A stretch of 64,000 nt of DNA from Axinella damicornis (GCA_963931865.1 OZ007509.1:9981625-10045624), one strand, 5' to 3'; counted from the first letter of the stretch, positions 1 through 62,977 are shown. The notes: a model not told the origin generated them from the letters alone. Numbers and translations: made by a program.

Positions 1-415
1 GCATTTCTGTCGAATCCGTCGTTCAGAAGGGCGACCCAAGTATTCCGCTGCTCTCTTCAGTGATTTAGGATTGTGTGAAGATTGGCGTTCTCATCTGTGT
101 AAGTTACTTCTCATGTCTGCCGTGTCTGTTGACAGTGGCGACGGCTTACCTGCCGTTCCTGCGTAGGCGAAGTCAAGACAGTCAAACCGAAACTCAGGGT
201 ACTTATGAAGCAGGTTCCTGACAGCGTGGCAAAAGCGCTTTCTCACTTGTTTCTTTTCGATGATACGGAAGTGAATCGGACGTATACGTATCAATTTCAC
301 TGACCATTTACAAACGAAAACGAATTCCCAGGTTTTTCTGGGAATGCTCGCGCATGCGCAAGCAGTGGATACCAGGCCGTCTTCTCTCCTCCCACGCGGC
401 CTGGGAACGAGGCTA
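1..415. repeat. Right part of a TAGCCTCG-family element, cut by the window start
   Basis: Ends with GCCTGGGAACGAGGCTA and is about 85% alike by eye to 27676-28094 over its full length. The left end lies before the window. Base 1 is inside the element. No gene is seen here. Confidence 0.8.
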
Positions 416-1309
416 ACCAATACCTATGTAGTTGTATGTACTTCGTGCCTGACCAATATCCGCATCCTAATTTTGTTCCCCAAACCAGAAAGTTACGAAA
501 AGCAGGAACGGGGATGGGAGCAGAACAACACAATCTTATAAGCAGACTGTTTTTGAGGTCACGGTAAAACCTGGACTCTGAGCTAAACAGCTGTATACAG
601 ACAGCAAGTGCCAGCAAAGCTATGAAGGGTCGTCTCCAGCTCTGTCTCAAGTTGTTTCCTAGTCTGTTGAGGCCTTGTCTGCTTGATTTTCGACAGGTCA
701 ATGGTCACATTCATATTATGAGCTGCAACAAATGTGGCTGTGGCTAAATCCTTGTAGGTTCTACACTGGCTTTCAACATCGTAGTCTCGGAACCAGACTC
801 CCGAGACTATCAACTTCCATGTCGTGTATCACTTGTTTTTGTGGGTAAAAGTAGTGGGGAGGGTGCCGAACAACAACTGGCTTGCTGAGCTCGACTACTA
901 AAATAGTGCATAGTTGGGGCTTGCCTGCGAGCCTGAGCGAGCCCCACATATGTTTCTATCGTACGTCGTGCCGTAAATCACTTCTTGCTCGTATTTTGCG
1001 TGTGATTGCAAACCACAAACAAACTCTGACATTGCAATGTCAACGATGTCTGGCTGAGACTATAGCACGCGGTGAGGGGCTAAAGCATTTCATGAACACG
1101 GGAAGTGCTTCAAGCGATCATGTCCTGCATGCACATCATGGTGTGCAGCATGCATAGCTATATTAAAACTGTGATGTGCCTGTTAGACTGCTTCAGCTAT
1201 TGACAGAGGGTGGGAAGTTGACTCGGTAACATTAAACTCACTGTGACCAGTCATAGATTTATATCTATGGACCAGTCGTGACACTGATCTGGCATCAGCA
1301 GGGAATGAG

Positions 1310-1560
1310 AAAGTGACCCTCGGTGGCAACAACAAAGACAGAGACCACTCCAAGACCTACCTGCCAGACTGCTTCAATGCTGTGCATGAGTGTATTTTAA
1401 TTTTCATAACTTCTGGTGTGATCTGTGTCCTTAAGTTGTGCTATGCTCTACGTCACATTCTGATGACATGCACATGCAACTGCTTGCACATTCAGCACCT
1501 GCATGTACTCGCTCAGGCTCGCCCCACAATGTTCTGCATTCGTCTAGTAGGTATATAGGA
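1310..1560. repeat. Short interspersed repeat, inverted copy at 7200-7450
   Basis: The segment CCTCGGTGGCAACAACAAAG to TCTGCATTCGTCTAGTA recurs in inverse orientation at 7200-7450. Its end GCTCAGGCTCGCCCCA recurs near 5230 and 5425. It carries an open frame but nothing protein-like. Confidence 0.6.
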
Positions 1561-1677
1561 GTAGTCAGTAGCTGCTTACAGGCAGTAATTATAGTCATGC
1601 AGGGTACAACAGAACATGGTAATGCGCGTACAAAAAAATAAACAGGACACATCACTCTTCTCCCTGAGGCTGGGGTC

Positions 1678-2055
1678 TCAGTTCTCTTGTTCTTGATGCC
1701 ACTGCGGTGTCCATTGAGGCGGGTTCTGTGTTTCTCCCACATACTGCTTCTTGCATCTCCTGCACTCGATGAGGTAAGATGACTTTGCTCGTCTTGCAGG
1801 TGGCTTAGCTCGTACGTGGAAGGGCTGACCAGTGGTGGTACTCTCAAACGTTTCCCCAGTCCGAATGTGCTGGTTTATGAGGCACCGTCGGTTGCTACAA
1901 AGGCTGCTGCCAAGGTTTGACTCACTGTTGGGTGATTTTAGTTGGGCACTGATGAAGAGGTTTCGTAGGTTTTTTGGTCGGCAGTATACCACAATGGGGG
2001 CTCTTGAATGGCCTATTTCTTGTGGAGGACACATGTAATTGTTGGGTAAGCACAC
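1678..2055 (-). pseudogene. Penelope-like retroelement fragment, GIY-YIG region
   Basis: On the - strand, different frames give KNLRNLFISAQLKSPNSE and then YLIECRRCKKQYVGETQNP, the linker and the start of a GIY-YIG nuclease as found at the C-terminus of Penelope-like elements. It matches the longer fragment at 30428-31150. Frames are broken and no reverse transcriptase core is seen, so it is a dead 3' fragment. A GIY-YIG-bearing LINE is an alternative. Confidence 0.7.
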
Positions 2056-2360
2056 TCGTCAAGCTTTATTTGAGCTCTGGGTAGTATGCTTTGCCTGCTT
2101 GAGAATTAGAAGAGCTGCAGAAACTGAACCTTGAAGTATAGAAGACAGAAAGAACATGCATATGTCATCCATAACTATGGATGATAAATATGCATGTGAC
2201 CTTTGACCTCTCTGAATACTATATATCAAGAAGATGCCTCAACAGGCTTGGAAGCAACTTGCCACAGCTGGAGACAACCTTTCATACAGTAGCATTGCTG
2301 GTCTGTACACAGCTGTTTTAGTCAGTCTATCTAGTCCAGAGTCCAGGTTTTTCAGTGACC

Positions 2361-2904
2361 CCGCAACAGTCCACTTTGGATTGTGTCATTCCTGTTCCCA
2401 TTCCCGCTCCCGTCCCGTTTCCTGTTCCTTGAATAGTTAAATTAGTGGTTTTGAGAGACCCCCTCCGCCTTTTGTGTATGTTGAAGTGGTAGGTGAGATG
2501 CTTGACTCCAAAACAGATTTGTTTAGTGAAAAACGTTTAATGGGTATAGAGCGGCTGCAATGATGTCACAAATCATGTGACTAAGTACATGTACTTCCAC
2601 AAGGTAATTGTATAGCAAAACAGAAGCTACTGCCCACTTGTACTCCTGCTCATGCAGCTGTTCAATCTAATTGGCGTGATTATGGTAACTGATAGAACTT
2701 ACATGTAGTTCTTGTCATGCAAGTCTTTGGACTATATATAACGGAGGTTTTTTTACAGCCTGCAATGTGAAACGCAGCCACTCAATGACACAAATGTTGG
2801 CATGAAATTCATTGTGAATCCGGAGTCAGTATACCTGCTAAGAATGAGAAAAGGTACTGGGCTAGTGTTGATGTTGAACAGAATCTCTCTCCCTCTCTCT
2901 CCAG
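2361..2904. other. Intronic or 5' flanking sequence, no feature seen
   Basis: No coding exon matching the kinesin N-terminus (codons for VVVRCR before a GT donor) was found here or upstream. It ends in the polypyrimidine tract of the first exon seen. Confidence 0.5.
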
Positions 2905-55026
<52,122 letters not shown>

Positions 55027-55106
55027 ACTTACGAGACTATCCTGTATTAAGTAAACAATGAAGTGTTTTAGCCATAGTGGTGTACTAGTGCAATAATTAT
55101 ACCTGT

Positions 55107-55112
55107 AATAAA
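55107..55112 (+). terminator. Poly(A) signal of the kinesin-5 gene
   Basis: Canonical AATAAA about 80 bp past the TGA, the first one downstream. It implies a short 3' UTR. Confidence 0.75.
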
Positions 55113-56230
55113 CTCGGTAGATCTAGTAAGTTTGTGTTTGTACAAATATTATCATGAAATCAGGTTTTGCTTTCGCAGTCCTGTTATTGGGGAGGATGTC
55201 CATCTGGTCGGTGTCTGTTTAGCATATGACCATAATTATAATTATCCAAGAGGAAAAAAATTAATGTAGTAGATGGGATGCTGGGTCAAGTACAAAGAAC
55301 AGCCCCTTAGGGTAGGGCTAGGGCCAGCGTCAGTTTGCCAACGAGGGGCCGTTCCTTTTACTTGAACCAGGATGCTTTGGCACTGACTACATGTACAGAG
55401 GGTGGCATGTGTGCATGTCAAGATCACATAATATTATACTGTCATTTTGTTTATTCGACTACACAGCTCTGTATACTGCTCTTGTGTAACATTAACTCAT
55501 TACCTACTACTGCAAACAGCTTAAAGAAGCAGAAGAACATGTACAAAGTATTAACGCCTAATATTAAACCCCCTATATAAATTCTTATGGGCTTATGGGT
55601 ATCCTCCGGGCTCATTTGGCTGCTACGGGGTGCAATGGGTTAACTAGTTATCTGTCACTATTGTAAACAACTATATTGACATGATTGTAGTATCAACCGC
55701 ACATACCAGGTAACCATGGCAACAATTCCTCCCACCGTAAACATAGCAGACGGGCTGGCCTAGCTTATAATTACTTGAAATTTGATCGACATGCTTATGG
55801 TAGCAGACACTGAATAATATTATAGGCTTTTTGATCCTTTAGACTATAGAAGTGTCAGTAGTATAAAATTAATATTCTAACATCCTGTGCTTTTGAGTTT
55901 ACCACTGATCCCAAATTATTGTGAATTTTCACCAGTTTTTGTGTTTTTGGGGCATTGATATCTCGACTTATGTACCCCTTACATGCCTGAAATATTTACA
56001 TGGTGTCTAAAATCATGAGTGCTATGCAATGACATTGAGTAATTCCTGAAGGGGGTCAAGGAAAAAAAATTGAAAATGCAAATTCACCCTGTATAATTAC
56101 TGTTTCAAAAAAGGTAATTCATTGAAGAGATCTCATTGAGAAGATCACTGGGTTGCATTTTCAGTTGCATACCCCCTACAGTTTTCCAGAAATAAAACGT
56201 CAAATATTTTTTGGTAGGGACACGGATCCG
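55113..56230. other. Intergenic sequence downstream of kinesin-5
   Basis: Only a diverged repeat (55500-55640, related to 28563-28708) is recognised. No gene or TIR pair seen. Confidence 0.5.
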
Positions 56231-56340
56231 GATATTCATTTATCAAAAACGAATAATTAGAATATACGGCCGTGAGGGCAGGGCGTTAATTAGGGTATTC
56301 ATTGCACTTATGAGGTCAAGGTAGAGTAAACAAAGAAGCC

Positions 56341-56855
56341 ATGAATACTGCCGATCGTGGGCTGGTGCTGCGGGAAGAAGACATACCAGGAGCTAGTCTA
56401 GGTGGGTGCGATGCAAACACGCTCACTATTCCAGCACTTAAGCCGTGGTTGCAATGTAGGGCTGCTCCTACTAAAGGAAAGAGGGCTGAACTGGTGGAAA
56501 GGTAAGATATAGATGGATAGCTGCTATTATAAAACTGATCTGCATTAAACAGAGTCAATGCCTACATAAAGAATGGATGGGACAAGGAGCTAGTTGATCC
56601 TGATTGTCCATGCCAGCCTTCCAGAGAAGAAGTCACTACTTCTCTAGCTACCAACAGATGGCTGGCAAGAAATCACACAGGCCTATTCGTCTCCACAACA
56701 AGTACTAGGTTTTACAATGCACAAATTATCAGTTACTTTGTGACTATATAGGACAGCTGATGATGGAATGCCTGCTGGAGACTTCAAGTCAATGAATAGC
56801 TCTGCTTGTAGTCTTTATCGTTGTGGTCATGTCCAGAAGATTGAGGTGTGCCTGG
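56341..56855 (+). pseudogene. SAP-domain accessory gene of the ISL2EU-like element, 5' part
   Basis: Three exons fit: 56341-56501, 56553-56708 and 56752 to about 56855, with matching phases. The product begins MNTADRGLVLREEDIPGASL, then LKPWLQCRAAPTKGKRAELV and ERVNAYIKNGW, a SAP-type DNA-binding helix pair, then CPCQPSREEVTTSL, and after an intron ACSLYRCGHVQKIEV. The GHVQ.IEV segment is, to my knowledge, usual in SAP/SWIM/YqaJ-nuclease proteins that accompany THAP transposases. The rest of the gene is missing: a minisatellite-bearing element interrupts it and nothing recognisable follows. Confidence 0.75.
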
Positions 56856-56857
56856 AA

Positions 56858-57126
56858 TTGCGTCCGCTTCAACTGCTGCTCCCCGATTGCGTCCGCTTCA
56901 ACTGCTGCCCCCACTTCAACTGCAGCTCCTCGATTGCGTCCGCTTGTAGCCTCACCTGTTCTGGAAGATTCCAATTCCAGCCCATGCCCAATGTTCTCAA
57001 ACGTTCTTCGCAGAGTTTGAGGTTCAGTACACTGAAGTACGAAGGTCACGCGTCACTAGTCTAGTCCCGCCCCACGAACATCCCACTTCCGTCACACACT
57101 CACGGACGCACATTAAAATCTATTGA
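56858..57126 (-). mobile_element. Minisatellite-bearing element, copy 7, end-truncated
   Basis: Array units CGATTGCGTCCGCTTCAACT and the conserved ACTAGTCTAGTCCCGCCCCA block to AAAATCTATTGA. The terminal hairpin is missing at the 56858 side. Confidence 0.7.
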
Positions 57127-57518
57127 TAGTTCAACAATGCAAAAGCTCACAAACCAAGGACACAAAAGGAGGATGAAAATTTGTTAGTACAGCACAGACA
57201 AAAAATCTGGTCACTGACATCCTAAGTGACGCTATCCTCCTAGTTTCGATGAGTTCACTGGAATCCAACTGGCTTTTTCCACGAAGAAATGGGGGGATAT
57301 TGAGTCTCACTCCATGCAATGGGTGCGAGATCTTCAAGGAATTTCAAACCCCCTGTCCGCCATCACAGAGTCACCACTTTCTAATAAATCTAAAAGGCCG
57401 CTTCGACGTGTTAGTTCTTTGTCTGATATACTTCCAGGATAGAGTTTCAAGACAAATGTTACTGCACCAGATGGAGATATTCCAATGAGGCCTTTGTAGG
57501 TATTGTGATTTTTATCAC

Positions 57519-57704
57519 TGGATCAACTTCATGTATCTACAATTCCAGCAACTCCATCTGGCCTCCTCAGGAGCTAATTAGTTCAAGCCCACATGCCCAA
57601 GGTGTTCAAACAGAAGTACCCCACCACAAGAGTGATCATTGATGCCACAGAAATTTTTGTCCAGCAGTCATCACTGCCAGAGCTCCAGCAACTTACCTTT
57701 TCCA
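57519..57704 (+). other. Inverted segment inside the transposase pseudogene
   Basis: Reads W-INFMYLQFQQLHLASSG and PKVFKQKYPTTRVIIDATE, ending QQLTFS on the + strand, while both neighbouring parts of the same protein read on the - strand. Rejoining the ends restores family order (FTS-W-INFMY and TFS-SDKNHNTYK). The borders carry short CTGG and CCAG inverted homology. Confidence 0.85.
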
Positions 57705-57917
57705 GGAAGTAAAGATCCGTGACATGGTGGACTGTGATACACCAAAGCGATAAGCAATATCTTGTTCCAAGACGCAGACGAACTAAAGTAAGAAAAAACT
57801 CCTGGCCTACATGTACATTGTAATATCCTTTGATGTGAGCATTGGAATGCATTAAGTTCTTTGATGAGGTCATATTTATGGCTTTCACCCTCCTACCTGA
57901 GAGAAACACTATACGTA

Positions 57918-57984
57918 CAGCCTCGTTCCCAGGTCTCACTGCAAGTGGCAAACACTGGGGTGAGAAGCCCTGGGAATGAGGCTA
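57918..57984. mobile_element. TAGCCTCG-family element, short, perfect 9-bp duplication
   Basis: 67 bp, CAGCCTCGTTCCCAGG to CCTGGGAATGAGGCTA, flanked by CTATACGTA on both sides. Inserted in the transposase pseudogene. Confidence 0.9.
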
Positions 57985-58027
57985 CTATACGTATACACCC
58001 TGTCCTGCACTCCTGGTGAGGTAAGCT

Positions 58028-58140
58028 TAGCCTTGTTCCCAGGCTCCTCTGCAGCTTTACATGTATGCCCCATACTGTACAAAAACGTTTTGTGTACAGT
58101 ATGAGACATTAAGCTGGGGAGGAGCCTGGGAATGAGGCTA
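58028..58140. mobile_element. TAGCCTCG fold-back element
   Basis: 113 bp hairpin, TAGCCTTGTTCCCAGGCTCC to GGAGCCTGGGAATGAGGCTA. No clear duplication at its ends. Confidence 0.85.
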
Positions 58141-58964
58141 GGATGATGCTTCATGCCTTGCTTTACTCTCACCACGTGGACACTTCAGCAGACTCTCTAT
58201 CAGCTCCCAGTTTTCACACATGTGACATCACTTACTGGCTCCTTGGAGTGGGAGTGGACACTCGTGTGGCTAGCTGTGGCAAATTCTCAGTTGGGCACTC
58301 ATCGCATCTCAGCTTTTGACCATGAGAATTCTTGAAGTGCCTGCTGCATACCCTAGTGCTAGAATTTATTAGAAGATTTGTCCTACCAATCTGATGAACC
58401 CACCGCTTTAGCAGAGCCTTGTTGGAGAGTGGTAGAGCATGAAAAGGCAGGTGTGTCTCTCTGTCTGATCGACTACAGCAGCTTGGAACAGCACAGGTGT
58501 TCACCATTGCACTTGCAGGAACTCCTCCAACACCGAAGATTGCAGTCAAGCGTGGCCAATGTTTACTACTTTCTCGTTGAGCGCGAGGGTCTGGCTTCTG
58601 CTGATGTCATGAATATTTATTCAGGTGCAATGAATACTCTAATTAGCGCCCTGCCCTCACAGCCGTATATTCTAATTATTCGTTTTTGATAAATGAATAT
58701 CTGCCATTAAGAATATGCCAGTCACCTGGAAATGGTAGAAACCATGTAAACTTGTTGGGGTGTTCTCCCTTTGTTTGACTGGTAGAGTAGTACACAAAAA
58801 CTGGTGAAAGTGGAAGAGTAATGTTGCCTCAGTTTTTCTCCTTGAGGGAGTGTTTAGTAACTATAGCTAGCTATATTATTGGAACAGTTTCTGTTCCAAT
58901 TCAGCTGCTGCTTATAAATTCCAACAGCACTTTACTCTGAGAAGGCAAGAGTCATGTGGGTAGA

Positions 58965-59470
58965 CTGACTGGACATTGACATCGCCCAGGACTCTGCTGC
59001 TGAGACCGACGTGGACTGATCCGACACTGATCGACATCACCCGGGACCCAGCTGCTGCAAGCGGAGGAACTGACCGTGGACATTGACATCAACTGGGAAT
59101 CTGTTGCTGCGAGCGACGTAGACTGATCCGACATCGACATCACCCAGGACGCGGCTGCTGCAAGCGGAGGAACTGACGTGGATTGACATCAACTTGGACC
59201 TGCTGCTGTGACCGTCGTGGACTGATCCTACATCGACATCACCCGGGAGCCTCCTGCTGCGAGCGACGTAGACTGATCCGGACATTGACATCACCTAGGA
59301 CTCTGCTACTGCAAGCGGAGGAACGGACGTGGACATTGACATGAACTGCATAATGCATGGACCTGCTGCTGTGAGCAACGCATGGACTGATCCGACATCG
59401 ACATCACCCGGGACTCTGCTACTTCAAGAGGAGGTACTGACGTGGACATTGACATCAACCGGGAACCGCT
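58965..59470 (+). repeat. Minisatellite of about 57-60 bp units
   Basis: Eight or so units alternating GACATTGACATCACC..GGACTCTGCT and GACGTGGACTGATCCGACATC types, some with insertions. Frames on the - strand repeat MMSMSGS-like peptides, a by-product of the array. Confidence 0.88.
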
Positions 59471-60372
59471 TCACCTGGTTTCCAGTAGATACTGATGAAT
59501 TTTTTTAATGACTTGAGAGACCCAATTGAGGTGGCCCATCAGTCAGTTAATAGAGTGCACCGTGGGGGCGGGGCCGGCCACATAAAACTTTTCATTTTCA
59601 TTGCACAATAATATGTGCATTCACTACGCTTCCGACCAGACTAGCCCTGAGTGGCCTTCCCCTTTTTACGGACCGGTGTTACATCAGTCATCCTGAAGGC
59701 TGAAGATAATTACTGCACTTAGATTTATGCAATAACCACATTACTATGGCCTTATAGAACAGATTAAAACTGAAGCGAGCATTCTATTATTTTATGTATT
59801 GTAAATTCAGACTGAAGTATGGAGTAGTGCATTATTTATGTATGATGCAGATCATGACTGTGGTTTTATTATAATTTTGTATACTATTATTATTAGTTTA
59901 AATGGTTGTGGTAGCTAAAGGAATGCATAGACACACTGTTTCTTGATGAAAATTTAATACTATCCCCCCTAAAATGATAGTACCGGTAGTTCTGATTGAA
60001 TTCTGTTCCTGAGCTGGATTTCAGAAGTAGACTTCAGTTCTGCACCTGTCCACACGTGTGGTCAACAGTGGGAAGCTCCTCATTTACCTGTTTCCTCTTG
60101 GAATTCGACTCAATTCGAGTGGGTGGAAACGGCAAAAGACAACTCATTTCTAGTTCTTGTCATAACTGTAAATTCATAGACCGTATAGTTCCTGAGAAAA
60201 ATCGAGTTGCAGTTGTCGCTGATTAAGGTGACGTATCCATTCAATGACAGGAAGTATAAGTTGAGTTCCGCTTTATGTGCTTGAAGTTCAACGGCTATAA
60301 TTATAGGGATCATGATCAGGCCTAGGATGCATGATTTTGAGTCCATCATGTGTACATGATCCCATGCATGGT
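59471..60372. other. Intergenic sequence, nothing recognised
   Basis: AT-rich, no TIR pair, gene or RNA seen. Confidence 0.5.
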
Positions 60373-60441
60373 TAGCCTCATTCCCAGGCCTGAGACAGCG
60401 AGGAGAAAAGGGAACGGCCTGCATGCATGGGAACGAGGCTA
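60373..60441. mobile_element. TAGCCTCG-family element, 69 bp, perfect 9-bp duplication
   Basis: TAGCCTCATTCCCAGGCC to CATGGGAACGAGGCTA, flanked by ATGCATGGT on both sides. The inner arms barely pair. Confidence 0.88.
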
Positions 60442-60977
60442 ATGCATGGTGTAGTACAATGTAGTGGATGTAGTGCAGACAGACATATATGAATGACTAC
60501 CGTGCATGATGTTGGAATGCAACAGCTCTATATACTTGTTATGGATTGATATCTGTTATAGTTCCTGAGATATAAAGCGGCAAAGCTACCAGCAAAAACA
60601 TTTATCGAATTGTACATCGTAACCAATCAAAAATACGTATAATGTATCAGTTAGGGCATGCAGTGAAAATATGATGGATAGATGATCATTCCTTAGCTAC
60701 ATGTAGGCCTGAGATAATTATGCCTCAATTTGTAGCTATTATTCTATCCTTACTCTTTTGCTATTTTAATTATTATTCTCTCAACAAATAACTTCATAGT
60801 CAACACTTGTTATATTAGGGAACATTCAACATAGTCTTGAGTGAGCAAAGATTGCACCTGAGGTACTGGCAAATCAAAGTCCTCCGACAACACTCAACAA
60901 ATCAACTGTGCTATATAGTGCTGCAAATTATGTCAGCCATTATTACCATTGTGCAGCATGCAATTGAACTGGTAGTC

Positions 60978-61066
60978 TCCGGCCCCAGACCCAAACCCAC
61001 CCCAGCACGGATACTAGATGTGATCTGTGCTGGGGTTGGTTTGGGTCTGGGACCGCGACTATTGAA
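60978..61066. repeat. Inverted repeat, CCAACCCCAGCACGGAT family
   Basis: GTCTCCGGCCCCAGACCCAA and TTGGGTCTGGGACCGCGAC are inverted around GCACGGATACTAGATGTGATC; related to 17100-17200. Confidence 0.75.
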
Positions 61067-61362
61067 CTGGAAGTCGATTTGCACCACACCCCTTCCGGAT
61101 GCAAAAGCTTGCGAATTATTCTCAATTCTTTACCTTTGCTATTATTGTCAAAATTATTCTGGCATAATTATCTCAGGCCTAGCTACATGAAATAAATAGA
61201 AATTATCAAGTGTCAGGTACAAGATGTATTTATATACTGAAGGAAATGCAATCTTCACATCTACCTATCCTGCACACATATGAAATGTCACTTTTTGTTT
61301 AGTGAATGAAAATGTACATCTAAAAAGAGAAGATTTATCTTGCTGGTAAAGAAGAATTTCAT

Positions 61363-61368
61363 TTTATT
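61363..61368 (-). terminator. Poly(A) signal of the minus-strand gene
   Basis: AATAAA on the - strand, about 105 bp past the TAG at 61474. Confidence 0.65.
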
Positions 61369-61473
61369 GTGAATTTGTGTATATTAATTATTCCAGTGCA
61401 TACTGGTCCGTGCGGTTGCCCCTCGATCATAAAAATAACAATACACAAGAAGCAAAAAGGTCTCGGGTTGTTG

Positions 61474-61825
61474 CTACAGGTTTTCATCATAGTCCAAGAG
61501 GTCACCAGTTGCAAACAACTCATCAAAATCCTCCAATTTAATCACAGCCAAGTTGTTATTCTGCAACATCACTTCTCCCTCATTCTCCTCTCTTTTCTCC
61601 TCCGGTTCAAAATGTAAGTAGGGGTACTCTTCAATGGACATGGAAAGAGATGTCACGTAAACTATGAGTTCGTCACTGTCATTCTTAGCAACGTCGACCC
61701 CCTTTGCCTCCAGCAGTGGTATGAGGTTGTTGCTGTGCTTGTCCAGAGTGGCTTGCATTGCACCAATTCTATCATCTTGGGAGATGATCATCTTCATCTC
61801 CCTGCCTTCTTGCTGGTGGAAAAGT
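61474..61825 (-). CDS. 3' terminal exon of an unrecognised gene
   Basis: Follows a clean TATGTTCTAG acceptor (on the - strand), whose first base completes a codon, and ends at TAG. It encodes LFHQQEGREMKMIISQDDRI, GAMQATLDKHSNNLIPLLEA and an acidic C-terminus with EKREENEGEV and FDELFATGDLLDYDENL. The first 40 residues look like an amphipathic helix, possibly coiled coil. An AATAAA lies about 105 bp after the stop, which supports a real 3' end. I do not recognise the family. No upstream exon was identified in 61840-64000, and the rest of the gene probably lies beyond the window. Convergent with kinesin-5. Confidence 0.7.
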
Positions 61826-61839
61826 CTAGAACATAACAT

Positions 61840-62414
61840 AGATGTGCACTATGTGTAAACAGAGGGGGGAATGGGTGCCTGGTACAGTCTATCATGACTG
61901 TAAGTCACAAGTGGTCAGTTTGATGCTGAGACCAGCACACAATACAACATTCAACACCTGCTAGATACATCCTGGTAGTAAGCTACCTGGTTCGCAAAGT
62001 TGGCCCCTCCTACTCAGGAATCGTGCATTGTGTAATGAATAATGATGTAAGGCTTAAGTGGGTCACCCCCCTCAAAGTGAAACTGCTTCCTACGCCTATA
62101 AGTGAAACTGCTTCCTATGCCTATATGGCCTTGCCTGTGAGTCTCTATTGCTCTGTGTTGTGTATTATTGTGGCGAAATCTGATCTTTGAAAGATCGTAT
62201 ACTTTTGTGGCTGCAGTGTCATTTTGTTGTCGACACACACACATTAATGGTGATATGCATCTAATCACTTATCACAAGCTGTCCAGCTATAGTCAGTCAC
62301 ATTACGTAACAAGATGCATTTTGCGCTTTCACATGGCGTGCTTCATGGGATTCTTGCATGTGCTTTTGTGTCTTTCATTCTAAGCCTCCTATACTGCAAA
62401 GGTACATTTGGGTC
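61840..62414. other. Intron of the minus-strand gene, presumed
   Basis: A short direct repeat of AAGTGAAACTGCTTCCTA at about 62076-62115. Nothing else recognised. Confidence 0.45.
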
Positions 62415-62793
62415 CACGGGGCCACAGTTACCAAATTGCCAGACGCAATCCCCTTTTTGGCTTGACCTATGAACCAACAACAAACCCTGATGTCATAATG
62501 ATGTGTGCGTAGTATACGGGGTATACGGTCCAAGAAATAAGATATACAGAGGTACACGAGTAATGGACACGTGCAATGAAGGTTGACGAGCGTGTTGACG
62601 ATCCGAGGCCATGGAAGAAGATGCGTCCTTCTACCAAGAAGCTCTTCAGTTGTGGGGCAGATTTCTCATCATTGAGCGTATATCACGTCAGAAAACACTT
62701 GGCTGGGTCGGATCACTTGAATGTACAGGCAGCGAGTGCCCACGTCCACCACATGTGCAGAGCTGAAACTGAAGTAGCGAGAGGGCCTGGGAA

Positions 62794-62832
<39 letters not shown>

Positions 62833-62977
62833 TAGGGAGGCAGTTTTGATGGCATAAAAGGCTAGAAACCCTGCAAGTACCAAATTGCCACTCCGAGTAT
62901 TATTTCGCCTGAGGGGAGAAACAACCGACCAACTAAAGTGGCATTGCGTCTGGCAATTTGGTAACTGTGGCCCCGTG
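62415..62977. mobile_element. TIR element with a 28-base poly-G
   Basis: CACGGGGCCACAGTTACCAA at the left and TTGGTAACTGTGGCCCCGTG at the right, extending through ATTGCCAGACGCAAT. 563 bp. The poly-G spans 62804-62831. A 70-codon + strand frame (62576) has Cys/His residues but no clear domain. Confidence 0.8.

Larger units (their letters stand above)
557..2360. repeat. Inverted-repeat element of the 36 kb family, filled with later insertions
   Basis: Left end GGTCACGGTAAAACCTGGAC and right end GTCCAGGTTTTTCAGTGACC are inverted. The sub-terminal 200 bp on both sides matches the arms of the 36073-36842 element. The middle holds a short element with GGGGCTCGCTCAGGCTCGCC-type ends (about 900-1560) and the GIY-YIG fragment. 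Confidence 0.65.
57131..58507 (-). pseudogene. THAP-DDE_Tnp_4 transposase, rearranged
   Basis: The N-terminal THAP zinc finger starts at an ATG at 58507: MVNTCAVPSCCSRSDRETHL, RWVHQIGRTNLL, STRVCSRHF (C2CH pattern). After two hairpin insertions come EFFLTLVRLRLG and, one frame over, EQDIAYRFGVSQSTMSRIFTS. The next part, MPKVFKQKYPTTRVIIDATE with the first catalytic Asp, lies on the opposite strand (57519-57704). The gene resumes on the - strand with KGLIGISPSGAVTFV, LLESGDSVMADRGFE (second Asp) and LNIPPFLRGKSQL, ETRRIASLR. The region of the third catalytic acid is deleted. It cannot encode an active enzyme. Confidence 0.85.
56231..58701. mobile_element. ISL2EU-like DNA transposon, decayed
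   Basis: TIRs of about 78 bp: GATATTCATTTATCAAAAAC at the left and its inverse GTTTTTGATAAATGAATATC at the right, with GAGGGCAGGGCG inside both. The ends can be read as AT duplications, as in ISL2EU. It carries a SAP-domain gene on the + strand and a THAP-DDE transposase on the - strand, convergent. Later insertions: a minisatellite-bearing element (about 56858-57126) and two TAGCCTCG hairpins. Confidence 0.85.
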
